Assembly (NCBI GenBank): GCA_902801425.1
Contig: CADCIQ010000039.1
Coordinates: forward strand, 1 to 55,256
Length of the DNA stretch: 55,256 nt
DNA from: an uncultured Bacteroidales bacterium
GTDB lineage: Bacteria; Bacteroidota; Bacteroidia; Bacteroidales; Bacteroidaceae
Direction of reading: 5' to 3'
Below, piece after piece: positions 33,067-41,913 of the stretch. Numbering within the stretch: position 1 is the stretch's first letter; the number at the start of each line of letters is the position of its first letter. A model generated the notes under the pieces. It searched no databases and was not told the DNA's origin. It was given only the letters and a program-made list of their open reading frames with translations. A program made the translations under genes and the position numbers.

Positions 33067-33984
33067 ATGAAGAAAATTTCAAATGGTATATTAGAGATTT
33101 CCGTTGAAGAGCATGGTGCAGAACTTTCGAGCATCAGATTTAACGGAAGGGAATATCTGTGGGGAGCTTATCCTGAATTTTGGAAACGCCACTCTCCTGT
33201 GTTGTTCCCGATTGTAGGTAGTGTGTGGAATGGCAAGTACACATCGCATGGTGAGACTTTCCAAATGGGACAGCATGGACTTGCACGCGATATGGACTTT
33301 CTGCTTATCAAGGAGAAGGCTGATTATCTGGAATATGAGTTGAAATCATCAGAGGAAACTTTGGGCAAATACCCCTATCCTTTTATTCTCCGCATTGGCT
33401 ATAAGATTGAGGGTAAGAGCATTACAGTTATTTGGAAGGTTGAGAATCCTACGTGTAAGGATATGTATTTCCAGATTGGTGCTCATCCTGCATTCTATTG
33501 GTCTTTTCTTTCTGCTGAGACCATAGAGAATGGTGTTGATGCCATGAATACGGAACTCGCAAAGAGCGATGACAGGGGCTATTTCTATTTCCCGGAAAAG
33601 CCAACGGAGATAGTTCGTACTCTCATCACGGAAGGCGGTTGTGTGGATATCGAGAAAAAACAGAGTCTGAAGGTAGCAGACGGTTATTTGCCTCTTACCA
33701 CGGAGACTTTCAATCATGATGCTCTTGTACTTGAGCATGATCAGGTGCATGAGATTACTCTTTGTGATAAGGATAAGAAGCCTTATCTCACACTCTCTTG
33801 GGATGCTCCTTTGGTCGGACTTTGGTCACCACCAAAAAAGAATGCCCCATTTGTCTGCATCGAACCGTGGTATGGTCGTGCTGATCGCGCTAATTTCAAT
33901 GGTAGTTTCGAGGAAAAGGACTGGATTCAGCATCTTGAAGGAAATGGAAAGTTTGAGGTGAAATATACGATAACGATAAATTAA
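33067..33984 (+). CDS. Aldose 1-epimerase-like protein (LacX/YihR type)
   Basis: A 305-residue cytoplasmic beta-sandwich protein of the galactose-mutarotase superfamily. It has EEHGAELSSIRFNGREYLWG, WKRHSPVLFPIVGSVWNGKY, QHGLARDMDFLL, a substrate His in QIGAHPAFYW, and an end with Trp/Pro residues LVGLWSPPKKNAPFVCIEPW. It probably interconverts anomers of a free or phosphorylated sugar. It begins 18 bp after the terminator of the phosphohexomutase gene, with a shared theme of hexose handling. Confidence 0.9.
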   Translation: MKKISNGILEISVEEHGAELSSIRFNGREYLWGAYPEFWKRHSPVLFPIVGSVWNGKYTSHGETFQMGQHGLARDMDFLLIKEKADYLEYELKSSEETLGKYPYPFILRIGYKIEGKSITVIWKVENPTCKDMYFQIGAHPAFYWSFLSAETIENGVDAMNTELAKSDDRGYFYFPEKPTEIVRTLITEGGCVDIEKKQSLKVADGYLPLTTETFNHDALVLEHDQVHEITLCDKDKKPYLTLSWDAPLVGLWSPPKKNAPFVCIEPWYGRADRANFNGSFEEKDWIQHLEGNGKFEVKYTITIN

Positions 33985-34035
33985 AGTCAGTTTGATGAAC
34001 TTAAAATAAAATGCATCACCGATGCTTGGCTTTGG

Positions 34036-34083
34036 AACAAAAAACATTGGTGTCCTCTTTTGCGGATACCAATGTTTTTTGTT
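34036..34083. terminator. Bidirectional terminator between convergent genes
   Basis: AACAAAAAACATTGGTGTCC (34036-34055) pairs with GATACCAATGTTTTTTGTT ending at 34083. T-rich arms on both sides allow termination in both directions. Confidence 0.8.
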
Positions 34084-34105
34084 CATTTATTTTATGGCAA
34101 GATAG

Positions 34106-35269
34106 TTACCTTTTCAATGATTTGGCTTTCACTTCATCAGCCTTTGCCTTTAGTGTCAATTCCTCTTTCTTTATAGGATCTTCTTCAAATTCTGCCATGT
34201 CTTGATAGAATTTAGCCCTATTTCCGTATGCAAGTGCATTATCAGGCTCCAGTTCAATTGCTTTGTCATAATCAGCCAATGCACCTGCTTTGTCATTTAT
34301 CTTCAATTTAAGAGTGCCACGACCAATATACACAATTGCTGCAGGTGCAATCTCTATTGATATGTCAAAATCCTTTATCGCCTCTGAGAACTCATTCTTA
34401 TAGTATTTCTGAATGCCACGATTATAGTATGCAAGTGCGAAACTTGGATTCAATTCAACTGCCTTATTATAGTCGGCAATTGCAGCGTCATAATCATGTA
34501 GATTTGATTTCAGAATACCACGACAATAGAATGCAACTGCATCATTTGGATCATGCTCAATGGCAGCGTCATAGTCTATCATAGCTCCGCGATAATCTTC
34601 TAATTCTGATTTCAAGTTGCCACGGTTACAATATGTGAGTGCATAGTCAGGATCTAACTTAATCGACTTGTCATAGTCTTTCATAGCTCCCTTATTGTCA
34701 CCCAATTCTTTTTTTAGCTTGCCTCGGTTGCAATATGTAAGCGCATGGTGTGAATCTGCTTTAATCGCCATGTCATAGTCATTCATTGCACCATTGGTAT
34801 CTCCCATTACTGCTTTTATATTGGCGCGTTCACAATATGCATCTGCACTATTAGGATCTAATTCTATCGATTTGTCATAATCCTTCATTGCACCATCAAT
34901 GTCACCGATTGTCTTTCTTAGAATACCTCGATTATAATATGCAAGTGCAAAATCTGGAGATAACTTAATGGCTTGCTCATAGTCTTGCATAGCACTATTA
35001 AAATCATTCATTTTTGATTTCAGAAGACCGCGATTATTATATGCCAATGCATTATCTGGATGCAAGCCTATAGCTCTGTCAAAGTCTTTCATGGCACTAT
35101 CCTTATCATCATTCTGTATTTTCAGAAGTCCACGATGGATATATGCGTCTGAATCGTATGGATTAGATTCAATCGCATGATTGTAGTATTCCATGTTTTT
35201 ATCCATGTCCACTTTCACATCGCCCTTTTCCTTTTTAAGGTTTTTCCGTAAGAACTCGAATATCTTCAT
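34106..35269 (-). CDS. Tetratricopeptide-repeat protein
   Basis: About 387 residues made of ten or so 34-residue TPR units (typical unit: ALAYYNRGILRKTIGDIDGA, then MKDYDKSIELDP). The units are very similar to each other, which produces a 102-bp periodicity in the DNA. A basic N-terminal helix (MKIFEFLRKNLKKEKGD) precedes them and a Lys/Glu-rich helix follows. There is no signal peptide, so it is probably a cytoplasmic scaffold for protein-protein contacts. I prefer ATG 35269; an in-frame start at 35296 adds nine residues. CAAAGATA at 35371-35378 (TATCTTTG on the minus strand) may be its -7 box. Confidence 0.88.
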   Translation of the reverse strand: MKIFEFLRKNLKKEKGDVKVDMDKNMEYYNHAIESNPYDSDAYIHRGLLKIQNDDKDSAMKDFDRAIGLHPDNALAYNNRGLLKSKMNDFNSAMQDYEQAIKLSPDFALAYYNRGILRKTIGDIDGAMKDYDKSIELDPNSADAYCERANIKAVMGDTNGAMNDYDMAIKADSHHALTYCNRGKLKKELGDNKGAMKDYDKSIKLDPDYALTYCNRGNLKSELEDYRGAMIDYDAAIEHDPNDAVAFYCRGILKSNLHDYDAAIADYNKAVELNPSFALAYYNRGIQKYYKNEFSEAIKDFDISIEIAPAAIVYIGRGTLKLKINDKAGALADYDKAIELEPDNALAYGNRAKFYQDMAEFEEDPIKKEELTLKAKADEVKAKSLKR

Positions 35270-35497
35270 CGTATTTTTGTGGATTAAATTATACATTAAT
35301 AATATAGTCTCTGGAAATACTCGAAAAACAGCATATCGATTTCTTTCATGCAGAGATATTCATTTTGTTGCAAAGATAAATAAAAAAATGCAAAATATAG
35401 CATAGTATTGCAAAAAAAATGATAATATATGCTTTTTTTATTTTATTGATTCTTCCTACGGACGGAAAATTTGGTATTTTATAGGCAAAAATGCTAA

Positions 35498-36223
35498 TTA
35501 CCACAACCTTGCAAGATAATCGTAATGTTCTCCTTCTGCTATCAACTCTGCATGAAGTCCGTTGGCTTCAGCAATTGTAGAGAGTAAAGGAAAATCAATA
35601 TAGAGCCAGTCGAAAGGCTCTCCTTCTATATTCTTATACACCATTTGATAATCAACCTCTCCGTAATAATTTGCGTTGAGGTCTATATCGAAAGAGCCGT
35701 CTTCATTCTCATAGATATACTTAATGTCAGAGGAATCAATAAGTATCTGCCCATCGGAAGCAAGGAGTTCCTTAAGGCGTTTGAACAGCTTTGGGAGATT
35801 ACTTATCTTTCCTGCAATTCCTGTACCATTCATCAGCAAGAGAATCGTTTCAAACTCTCCTTTGAACCTATCGTCGAAAATATTGGCACACTGTACATTA
35901 CTAATGCCACGTTTAAGCATAGCCTCGCAGCTCAGAGGCGAGATATCAATAGCCGTAACATCCTTCTTCTGCTTCTGTAGTGCGAGGGTATGACATCCTG
36001 CCCCTGCTCCGACATCAAGAATCCTTCCCTTGGCTAAATCGAGTGCCTTACGTTCAAGCAAGGGCATATCGTGCTGGCTGCGGAAGAGATGTGATACGGG
36101 CATCTCATCTTCTTCAAACATGGAAGACAATATGCGGAGGGTATCAGCCTTGCCTGTGGTAAGATAGTCAAGAATTGCAGCCCCCATCGGGTCTTTCTCT
36201 TTGGACAATGTTCGAATTTCCAT
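35498..36223 (-). CDS. Class I SAM-dependent methyltransferase
   Basis: A 241-residue methyltransferase with the SAM-binding motif I GRILDVGAGAGCHTLALQ (about 66-83), motif II ends VTAIDISPLSCEAM, and ETILLLMNGTGIAG as motif IV. The N-terminal helical part (LDYLTTGKADTLRILSSMFE) is characteristic of a Bacteroidota-specific group of unknown substrate. No partner is visible nearby. Confidence 0.87.
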   Translation of the reverse strand: MEIRTLSKEKDPMGAAILDYLTTGKADTLRILSSMFEEDEMPVSHLFRSQHDMPLLERKALDLAKGRILDVGAGAGCHTLALQKQKKDVTAIDISPLSCEAMLKRGISNVQCANIFDDRFKGEFETILLLMNGTGIAGKISNLPKLFKRLKELLASDGQILIDSSDIKYIYENEDGSFDIDLNANYYGEVDYQMVYKNIEGEPFDWLYIDFPLLSTIAEANGLHAELIAEGEHYDYLARLW

Positions 36224-36244
36224 TTATAATGCACAGTTAATGTA

Positions 36245-36272
36245 AAAGCCCGTCATCATTACGATGACGAGC
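36245..36272 (-). terminator. Terminator of the etf-acd operon
   Basis: On the minus strand, GCTCGTCATC / GATGACGGGC form a 10-bp stem with a GTAAT loop (plus-strand 36245-36272), followed by TTTT. Confidence 0.7.
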
Positions 36273-36302
36273 CTCTACTATTTATTCTTAGATTGGTTGG
36301 AT

Positions 36303-38057
36303 TTACTTACGATAGTCAGCCAGATCATCAGCAGAAGCACTCATTACGAAACTGTAATGACGCTCAATCTCTGATGCTGCATAACGGTTGTAAACTTTTG
36401 CAGACTCATTGAAGAGCTCTGGAGCCCTGCTTGCATCACCGATAAGAAGGAGTGACATGATGATATCGGCAGCCATCTCGTAGAGGTGACGGATAACGAA
36501 ATCCTTGAATTCATCGTTCTTCTGAGCGTTAACGTAAGCAACAGCCTCGTTGTACTTCTCAGCCATCTTAGCGCACTTCTCCTTGAGTGGTAGATACTCT
36601 GCAGCACACCAGTCCTCTGTACCTATGCTTGCTGGAGCCTGACCAGTCTGAAGCATATCAGCAATAACTGTGCCATAGAAGCCGTTTGTTATGTAACGAC
36701 CAGCAGCAACAGTCTGAAGCTGTGTTGTACCCTCATAAATAGAAAGGATACGAGCATCACGATAGAGACGCTGACAAGCATACTCAAGCATGAAGCCAGA
36801 ACCGCCATGTACCTGAATGCCGTCGTATGTGTTCTGGTTAGCATACTCTGAAGTCATACCCTTGGCAACTGGAGTGAAGGCATCAGCAAGCTTAGAGAAT
36901 GTCTTGCACTCTGCACGCTCCTCTGGAGTGAGTTTGCCACCCTCTGCCTTACGCTCGCGCTCGATGTCCTCAAGAATCTTATACACATCAACGTAACGGC
37001 TTGTAGCATAGAGCAATGAGCGTCCTGCATCAAGCTTTGCTTTCATGATTGCAAGCATATCATAAACAGCAGGGAACTCGATTATTGCCTTACCGAACTG
37101 CTTACGATCCTTAGCGTATGCAAGAGCCTCGTTGTATGCCATCTGAGATACACCAGTACTCTGACCTGCGATACCAAGACGAGCACCGTTCATCAAGCCC
37201 ATTACATACTTGATAAGACCGAGCTTACGATCACCGCAGAGTTCTGCCTTTGCATTCTTATATACAAGCTCACAGGTTGGTGAACCATGGATACCGAGCT
37301 TATTCTCAAGACGACGAACATCAACACCACCCTGATTTTTGTCATAGATGAACATAGAGAGACCACGACCGTCGTGTGTGCCTTCCTCAGAACGTGCAAG
37401 TACGAGGTGAATGTCAGAGTCACCGTTAGTGATGAAGCGCTTACAGCCATTCAGACGCCAGCAGTCCTCCTTCTCGTCGTATGTTGCCTTGAGCATAACG
37501 CTCTGAAGGTCAGAACCTGCGTCTGGCTCTGTGAGGTCCATTGACATTGTCTGTCCCTCGCATACACGTGGCACATAACGCTGACGCTGATCCTCATTGC
37601 CGAACTCATAGAGAGTCTCGATACAATCCTGAAGTGACCAGATATTCTCGAAACCTGTATCTGCTGTGGCTACCATCTCGTTGATAGCACCATAAACAAC
37701 CATTGGGAAGTTAAGACCGCCGTAACGACGAGGCATTGTAACACCGTTAAGACCAGCCTTGATTGTAGCATCAAGATTTTCGTATGTCTTTGAAGCGTAA
37801 ATCATGCGGTTGTTCTCAAGGTGAGGACCTTCCGCATCAACAGCCTCTGCATTTGGTGCAACGACATTAGCCATTACGTCACCTGCAAGTTCGAGCACAC
37901 GCTCATAGTTGTCCATAGCATCCTCGAAGTTCTCTGGAGCATAGTCATACTTATCCTTGTCGGCGAAATTACGTTCTTTCAGTTCTACAATATGCTTAAT
38001 CAGCGGATGTGTGAGGTAGAACTTGATATTTGGATTGTCTGTATAGAAATTTGCCAT
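36303..38057 (-). CDS. Acyl-CoA dehydrogenase
   Basis: A 584-residue FAD-linked acyl-CoA dehydrogenase of the long type with an extra C-terminal domain (about 460-584), as in 3-methylmercaptopropionyl-CoA-like enzymes. It has MSMDLTEPDAGSDLQSVML (substrate/FAD contact), RLGIAGQSTGVSQMAYNEAL, YDGIQVHGGSGFMLEY, and RDARILSIYEGTTQLQ with the catalytic Glu. It passes electrons to the electron-transfer flavoprotein encoded by the two genes just upstream; the gap to etfA is 1 bp. The acyl substrate (for example butyryl- or propionyl-type) cannot be told. Confidence 0.93.
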   Translation of the reverse strand: MANFYTDNPNIKFYLTHPLIKHIVELKERNFADKDKYDYAPENFEDAMDNYERVLELAGDVMANVVAPNAEAVDAEGPHLENNRMIYASKTYENLDATIKAGLNGVTMPRRYGGLNFPMVVYGAINEMVATADTGFENIWSLQDCIETLYEFGNEDQRQRYVPRVCEGQTMSMDLTEPDAGSDLQSVMLKATYDEKEDCWRLNGCKRFITNGDSDIHLVLARSEEGTHDGRGLSMFIYDKNQGGVDVRRLENKLGIHGSPTCELVYKNAKAELCGDRKLGLIKYVMGLMNGARLGIAGQSTGVSQMAYNEALAYAKDRKQFGKAIIEFPAVYDMLAIMKAKLDAGRSLLYATSRYVDVYKILEDIERERKAEGGKLTPEERAECKTFSKLADAFTPVAKGMTSEYANQNTYDGIQVHGGSGFMLEYACQRLYRDARILSIYEGTTQLQTVAAGRYITNGFYGTVIADMLQTGQAPASIGTEDWCAAEYLPLKEKCAKMAEKYNEAVAYVNAQKNDEFKDFVIRHLYEMAADIIMSLLLIGDASRAPELFNESAKVYNRYAASEIERHYSFVMSASADDLADYRK

Positions 38058-38058
38058 T

Positions 38059-39099
38059 TTACTTGTTATTCTCCTTATAATACTTAATCAGCTTTGGAAC
38101 TACCTCTTCCACTGTGCCATTGATTACATAGTCAGCAATTGTGTTGATTGGTGCATCAGGATCGCTGTTTACAGAGATGATGATACCTGCGTCCTGCATA
38201 CCTGCGATATGCTGAATCTGACCAGAGATACCGCAAGCGATATATACCTTTGGACGAACGGTTACACCTGTCTGACCAATCTGACGGTCATGGTCAATCC
38301 AACCTGCGTCAACAGCAGCACGAGAAGCGCCTACTTCTGCGTGAAGTTCCTTTGCAAGTTCGAAAAGCATGTCAAAGCCTTCCTTTGACCCAACGCCGTA
38401 ACCTCCTGCTACAACGATAGATGCACCCTTGAGGTTATGCTTTGCCTGTTCTACGTGACGGTCGAGAACCTTTACTACATACTCTGTCTCAGGTACGTAC
38501 TTTGCAACGTCGTGACGGATAACCTCTGCCTTGTAGTTCTCATCAAGAACTTCTTTCTTCATCACACCCTCACGAACAGTTGCCATCTGTGGGCGATGCT
38601 CTGGGTTTACGATGGTAGCAACGATATTACCGCCGAATGCAGGACGGATCTGATAAAGCTGCTGTTCGTAGTGCTTGTTCACGAGTTCACCAGCCTCATT
38701 CTTCACCTTCATGTCGAAGTCGCCAATCTCAAGTTCTGTACAGTCGGCTGTAAGACCGCTGAAGAGAGCAGAACTTACACGAGGACCGAGGTCACGACCG
38801 ATAACGGTAGCACCCATGAGACAGATCTGTGGCTTCTCTTCCTTGAAGAGATTAACAACGAGAGCAGTGTGAGGATTTGATGTGTAAGGGAAAAGTCCCT
38901 CTGCATCAAAGATATGAACCTTATCTACACCATATTTAATAACCTGATTCTCAACACCGTTAAGGCCAGAACCAGCAATAATACATTCCAACTGAACGCC
39001 AAGAGTATTGGCAAGCTTGCGACCCTTAGTAAGGAGTTCAAGAGCAACATCCTTAACGGTTGTGCCTTCAATTTCGCAATATACAAATACGTTATTCAT
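38059..39099 (-). CDS. etfA: Electron transfer flavoprotein, alpha subunit
   Basis: A 346-residue ETF alpha subunit. The C-terminal FAD domain is canonical: SIVVAGGYGVGSKEGFDMLF, ASRAAVDAGWIDHDRQIGQT, KVYIACGISGQIQHIAGMQD and IISVNSDPDAPINTIADYVI. It pairs with EtfB to carry electrons from the acyl-CoA dehydrogenase encoded directly downstream. An AATTAC-family inverted repeat (39103-39197) fills the gap to etfB. The length is usual for bacterial EtfA with a short N-terminal extension. Confidence 0.95.
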   Translation of the reverse strand: MNNVFVYCEIEGTTVKDVALELLTKGRKLANTLGVQLECIIAGSGLNGVENQVIKYGVDKVHIFDAEGLFPYTSNPHTALVVNLFKEEKPQICLMGATVIGRDLGPRVSSALFSGLTADCTELEIGDFDMKVKNEAGELVNKHYEQQLYQIRPAFGGNIVATIVNPEHRPQMATVREGVMKKEVLDENYKAEVIRHDVAKYVPETEYVVKVLDRHVEQAKHNLKGASIVVAGGYGVGSKEGFDMLFELAKELHAEVGASRAAVDAGWIDHDRQIGQTGVTVRPKVYIACGISGQIQHIAGMQDAGIIISVNSDPDAPINTIADYVINGTVEEVVPKLIKYYKENNK

Positions 39100-39102
39100 A
39101 AT

Positions 39103-39197
39103 TTCAAATTACGAATTACGAATTACGAATTACTTTTTTACCTTTTTCCCTTTCAGGACAAATCTGGTAATTAGTAATTTGTAATTAGTAATTATTA
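39103..39197. repeat. AATTAC-family inverted repeat inside the etf operon
   Basis: Tandem ATTACGA units (TTACGAATTACGAATTACGA, from 39112) are complemented by GTAATTAGTAATTTGTAATT (39168-39187) and more. It separates etfB from etfA and may form an mRNA hairpin that adjusts their relative expression. Confidence 0.75.
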
Positions 39198-40131
39198 CTA
39201 TCCAATAATCTTCTCGTTAATAAGTTCTACCATAAGGTTGTTGATGTCCTCGTCAGAACCGGTAAGTGTACGTGACTCCTTTGCCTTGAACACGATGTTC
39301 TTAACAGCCTTCACGTTGGTTGGAGAACCTGCCTTACCAATCTGCTTTGGATCGCAGTCGATATCGGCAGCACCCCACTGTGTGATGTCGAGATATGGCT
39401 TACGGGCAATAAGCTCTGCGTATGCCTCCTGTTCCTCTGCGCTACGCTCAGCAGCAACAGTTGCCTTCTTGTACTTCATAACGCGCTTAGCGTTGCGAGG
39501 ACGGCAAGGAGCAGCACTACCGTTAACTGTAACAACGAGTGGAAGTGGAGCCTCTACAGTCTCTACTCCACCGTCAATATGACGCTTGATGACAATCTTT
39601 TTTGCAGCCTCATCGAGAGAAAGAATCTCCTCAGCGTATGTAACCTGAGTAAGACCGAGCTTCTCGGCAATCTGTGGACCAACCTGAGCGGTATCACCAT
39701 CAATAGCCTGACGACCACCGAGGATAATGTCAAACTCACCGATTTTCTTGATTGCCTGTGCGAGGGTGTATGATGTAGCAAGTGTATCAGCACCACCAAG
39801 AGGACGGTCTGTTACTACATAGCCCTTGTCTGCGCCACGATAGAGAGCTTCGCGGATAACTTCAGCAGACTTAGGAAGTCCCATTGTTACGACAGAGATA
39901 GTAGAACCAGGGAACTGCTCCTTGAGGCGGAGAGCCTGCTCAAGAGCAGATAGTAGAACCAGGGAACTGCTCCTTGAGGCGGAGAGCCTGCTCAAGAGCA
40001 TTGAGGTCCTCTGGGTTGAAGACTGCTGGCAACGCAGAACGATTGATGGTTCCTTCTGGAGTCATCGCATCTGGACCTACGTTGTGAGTGTCAGGTACCT
40101 GCTTGGCAAGTACAACAATTTTCAAACTCAT
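39198..40131 (-). CDS. etfB: Electron transfer flavoprotein, beta subunit, frameshifted
   Basis: ETF beta subunit that binds AMP and, with EtfA, accepts electrons from acyl-CoA dehydrogenase. The N-terminal part (40131 downwards) reads MSLKIVVLAKQVPDTHNVGP, then PAVFNPEDLNALEQALRLKE. The rest continues with TISVVTMGLPKSAEVIREAL, YRGADKGYVVTDRPLGGADT, FDIILGGRQAIDGDTAQVGP and APLPLVVTVNGSAAPCRPRN. Between them a 52-bp tandem duplication (39897-40000) shifts the frame, so neither piece is a whole protein. With one copy removed a normal protein of about 290 residues is restored. Start ATG 40131 has a good promoter at 40187-40217. Confidence 0.9.
39897..40000 (-). repeat. 52-bp perfect tandem duplication causing a frameshift in etfB
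   Basis: Positions 39897-39948 are repeated exactly at 39949-40000 (unit begins GATAGTAGAACCAGGGAACT). 52 is 1 mod 3, the same remainder as the 28-bp duplication in the GH30 gene. Confidence 0.95.
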
Positions 40132-40186
40132 TAGATTTTACTTTTGTTTAAGTTATATTGTTATTGTTACTTTTCAAAAAACGATG

Positions 40187-40217
40187 CAAAGATAATAAAA
40201 ATTATCTGGAAAACAAA
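40187..40217 (-). promoter_or_regulatory. Promoter of etfB-etfA-acd
   Basis: On the minus strand, TATCTTTG (complement of 40187-40194) lies 19 bp from TTTG (complement of 40214-40217). Confidence 0.72.
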
Positions 40218-40449
40218 GAGAAAATGCCTAAAAGATTTCTAAAATAACATTAAAAATGAGCCTATACTCATACGAAGCTCTTATGTTACTCTTTTGTAAC
40301 TCTTATGTTGCTCTTATCTGGAATGGGGCTTACAACGGATTTACAGTGGACCTGCAACGATAGAAGCCTTTCACGTAAACATAAAAATCATATACTATAA
40401 TAGAAAACACTTAGTAAGTGATGGGAAATGTAAATTTCCTCTTTGGCAA
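40218..40449. other. Spacer between the etf operon and crcB
   Basis: It contains short tandem phrases (CTCTTATGTTACTC, CTCTTATGTTGCTC) around 40278-40314. Otherwise I see no gene, promoter, RNA or terminator of note. Confidence 0.4.
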
Positions 40450-40797
40450 TCATTTGATAATATTATATCCACCCCAAGTACATGCAAGTCCAAGTACAAG
40501 ACTTGCAACCATATATGAAAGCGCAACAATTAGCTGTCCACCCTTCAGCATGAAGAAATTCTCGTTCATGAATGTGGAGAACGTGGTGAAGCCTCCGCAG
40601 AAACCTGTAGTTAGCAACAGTTTCGTCTGCGTGTCTCCAGGAGAAAGCTTTGTTAGTAATCCAAGAAGAAAGCATCCAAGAAGATTACAAATCAATGTGC
40701 CGTAAGGATGTTGACCGTTTAACCAACTGCTTAGTGCCCAACGACAGACACCTCCAAGGCCGGAGCCGAGAAAAATCATGCAAGTATAAACAAACAT
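40450..40797 (-). CDS. crcB: CrcB-type fluoride ion channel
   Basis: A 115-residue four-helix membrane protein of the Fluc/CrcB family, which exports fluoride as a dual-topology dimer. Family marks are GGVCRWALSSWLNGQ, PYGTLICNLLGCFLLGLL (the conserved Asn) and LTTGFCGGFTTFSTFMNEN (the Phe box and sodium-binding turn). A single copy of normal length. No fluoride riboswitch (crcB motif) is visible in its leader, which is instead an AT-rich inverted repeat. Confidence 0.93.
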   Translation of the reverse strand: MFVYTCMIFLGSGLGGVCRWALSSWLNGQHPYGTLICNLLGCFLLGLLTKLSPGDTQTKLLLTTGFCGGFTTFSTFMNENFFMLKGGQLIVALSYMVASLVLGLACTWGGYNIIK

Positions 40798-40814
40798 TTA
40801 CAATATACATTTTG

Positions 40815-40905
40815 ATTGAAAAATGAAAAGTGAAAAATAGACAATGGATAATACTAATTTCTGCAATCTGTATTTTCTCATTTTTAATTTTTCACTTTTC
40901 ATTTA
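40815..40905. repeat. ATGAAAAATGAAAAGTG-family inverted repeat
   Basis: TTGAAAAATGAAAAGTGAAA (from 40814) is complemented by TTTTTCACTTTTCATTTATG (ending about 40907). It sits between crcB and the HtpX-like gene. Confidence 0.7.
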
Positions 40906-40908
40906 TGA

Positions 40909-41913
40909 TTAGAACTGCTCCAGAATAGCAATCCTCTTTGCTGTGTCTGGATGTGTGGCAAACAGACCAGAGAAGAAACTTGAAATACCTTCAGCAAACG
41001 ACTGAGGATGTATGATGAAAAGCTGTGCCACATCATCGCGTCCTACGTTCTGAAGTCCCGGATTACCGCTAATCTTACGCAAGGCAGAGGCAAGGGCAAG
41101 AGGATTGCCACATAGCTCTGCACCTCCGGCATCAGCCATATATTCACGCTTTCTGGAAATGGCAAAGCGGGTAACCATCGTGAAGAAATAGCCCACAAAG
41201 CATATCACGGCAGCAATACCGAGTATGGCAACAATACCAAGTCCGTTGTTCTTCTCGTTCCTGTTTCTATTTGACAGAGACCCCCAAAGGAGATTACGCT
41301 GGAACATATTCCAGACGAGAGAAGAAAGAGTGGCGAGAATACCCACGAATACAATACTCGTAATCAGAAGTCGGGTATCATGGTTACGGATATGCGTAAG
41401 CTCATGACCTATAACGCCTGCAAGTTCCTCGTCGTCAAGAAGATTCAGGAGTCCTGTTGTTACGGTAACGGTATATGAATTCTTGTCAATACCAGAGGCA
41501 AAGGCGTTAAGCTGTGGATCGTCAATTACATTGATCTTCGGCATATCCATACCACATGCCATAGTGAGATTTTCAACGATGTTATACACACGTGGGTTCT
41601 CCCTACGCTCAAGTGATCGGGCACCTGTTGCGTGCTTCACCATTGAAGTGTTGCCGAAATATGCAATAGTGAACCACACTCCCACTCCACCTACAAGCCA
41701 AGGTGCAGCCTGAGTGAACGACATGTTGACCACCTCTGGCTCCATGAAATGCTGTACCTCGCCATACTGGTCGTATGTTCCGTTGCCGAAATAGTTCAAG
41801 GCTGCAATGAACACCCATAGCATAGCCAAGAGTATGCATGGGAAAGCGATGAGCAACAGCACACTAAGCTGGTTGTTGCGTGTGATTTGTGTCTGAAGTC
41901 CTACGTATTTCAT
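40909..41913 (-). CDS. HtpX-like M48-family membrane metalloprotease
   Basis: A 334-residue zinc protease of the M48 family with two N-terminal transmembrane segments (about 17-40 and 74-92), the zinc motif VIGHELTHIRNHDTRL (HExxH), two further transmembrane segments (about 183-205 and 226-248), and the downstream Glu ligand region KREYMADAGGAEL. It probably degrades misfolded membrane proteins. It directly follows lemA, its usual partner, with the lemA stop adjoining its start. Confidence 0.92.
   Translation of the reverse strand: MKYVGLQTQITRNNQLSVLLLIAFPCILLAMLWVFIAALNYFGNGTYDQYGEVQHFMEPEVVNMSFTQAAPWLVGGVGVWFTIAYFGNTSMVKHATGARSLERRENPRVYNIVENLTMACGMDMPKINVIDDPQLNAFASGIDKNSYTVTVTTGLLNLLDDEELAGVIGHELTHIRNHDTRLLITSIVFVGILATLSSLVWNMFQRNLLWGSLSNRNRNEKNNGLGIVAILGIAAVICFVGYFFTMVTRFAISRKREYMADAGGAELCGNPLALASALRKISGNPGLQNVGRDDVAQLFIIHPQSFAEGISSFFSGLFATHPDTAKRIAILEQF

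Noticed and set aside
34106-35296. 102-bp periodic repeats that might be a CRISPR or tandem-repeat locus
   Set aside because: The period equals one 34-residue TPR unit in a continuous frame; units are diverged and there are no spacers.
40798-40908. Fluoride riboswitch upstream of crcB
   Set aside because: The leader is only an AT-rich inverted repeat; the crcB-motif core and pseudoknot sequences are not visible.
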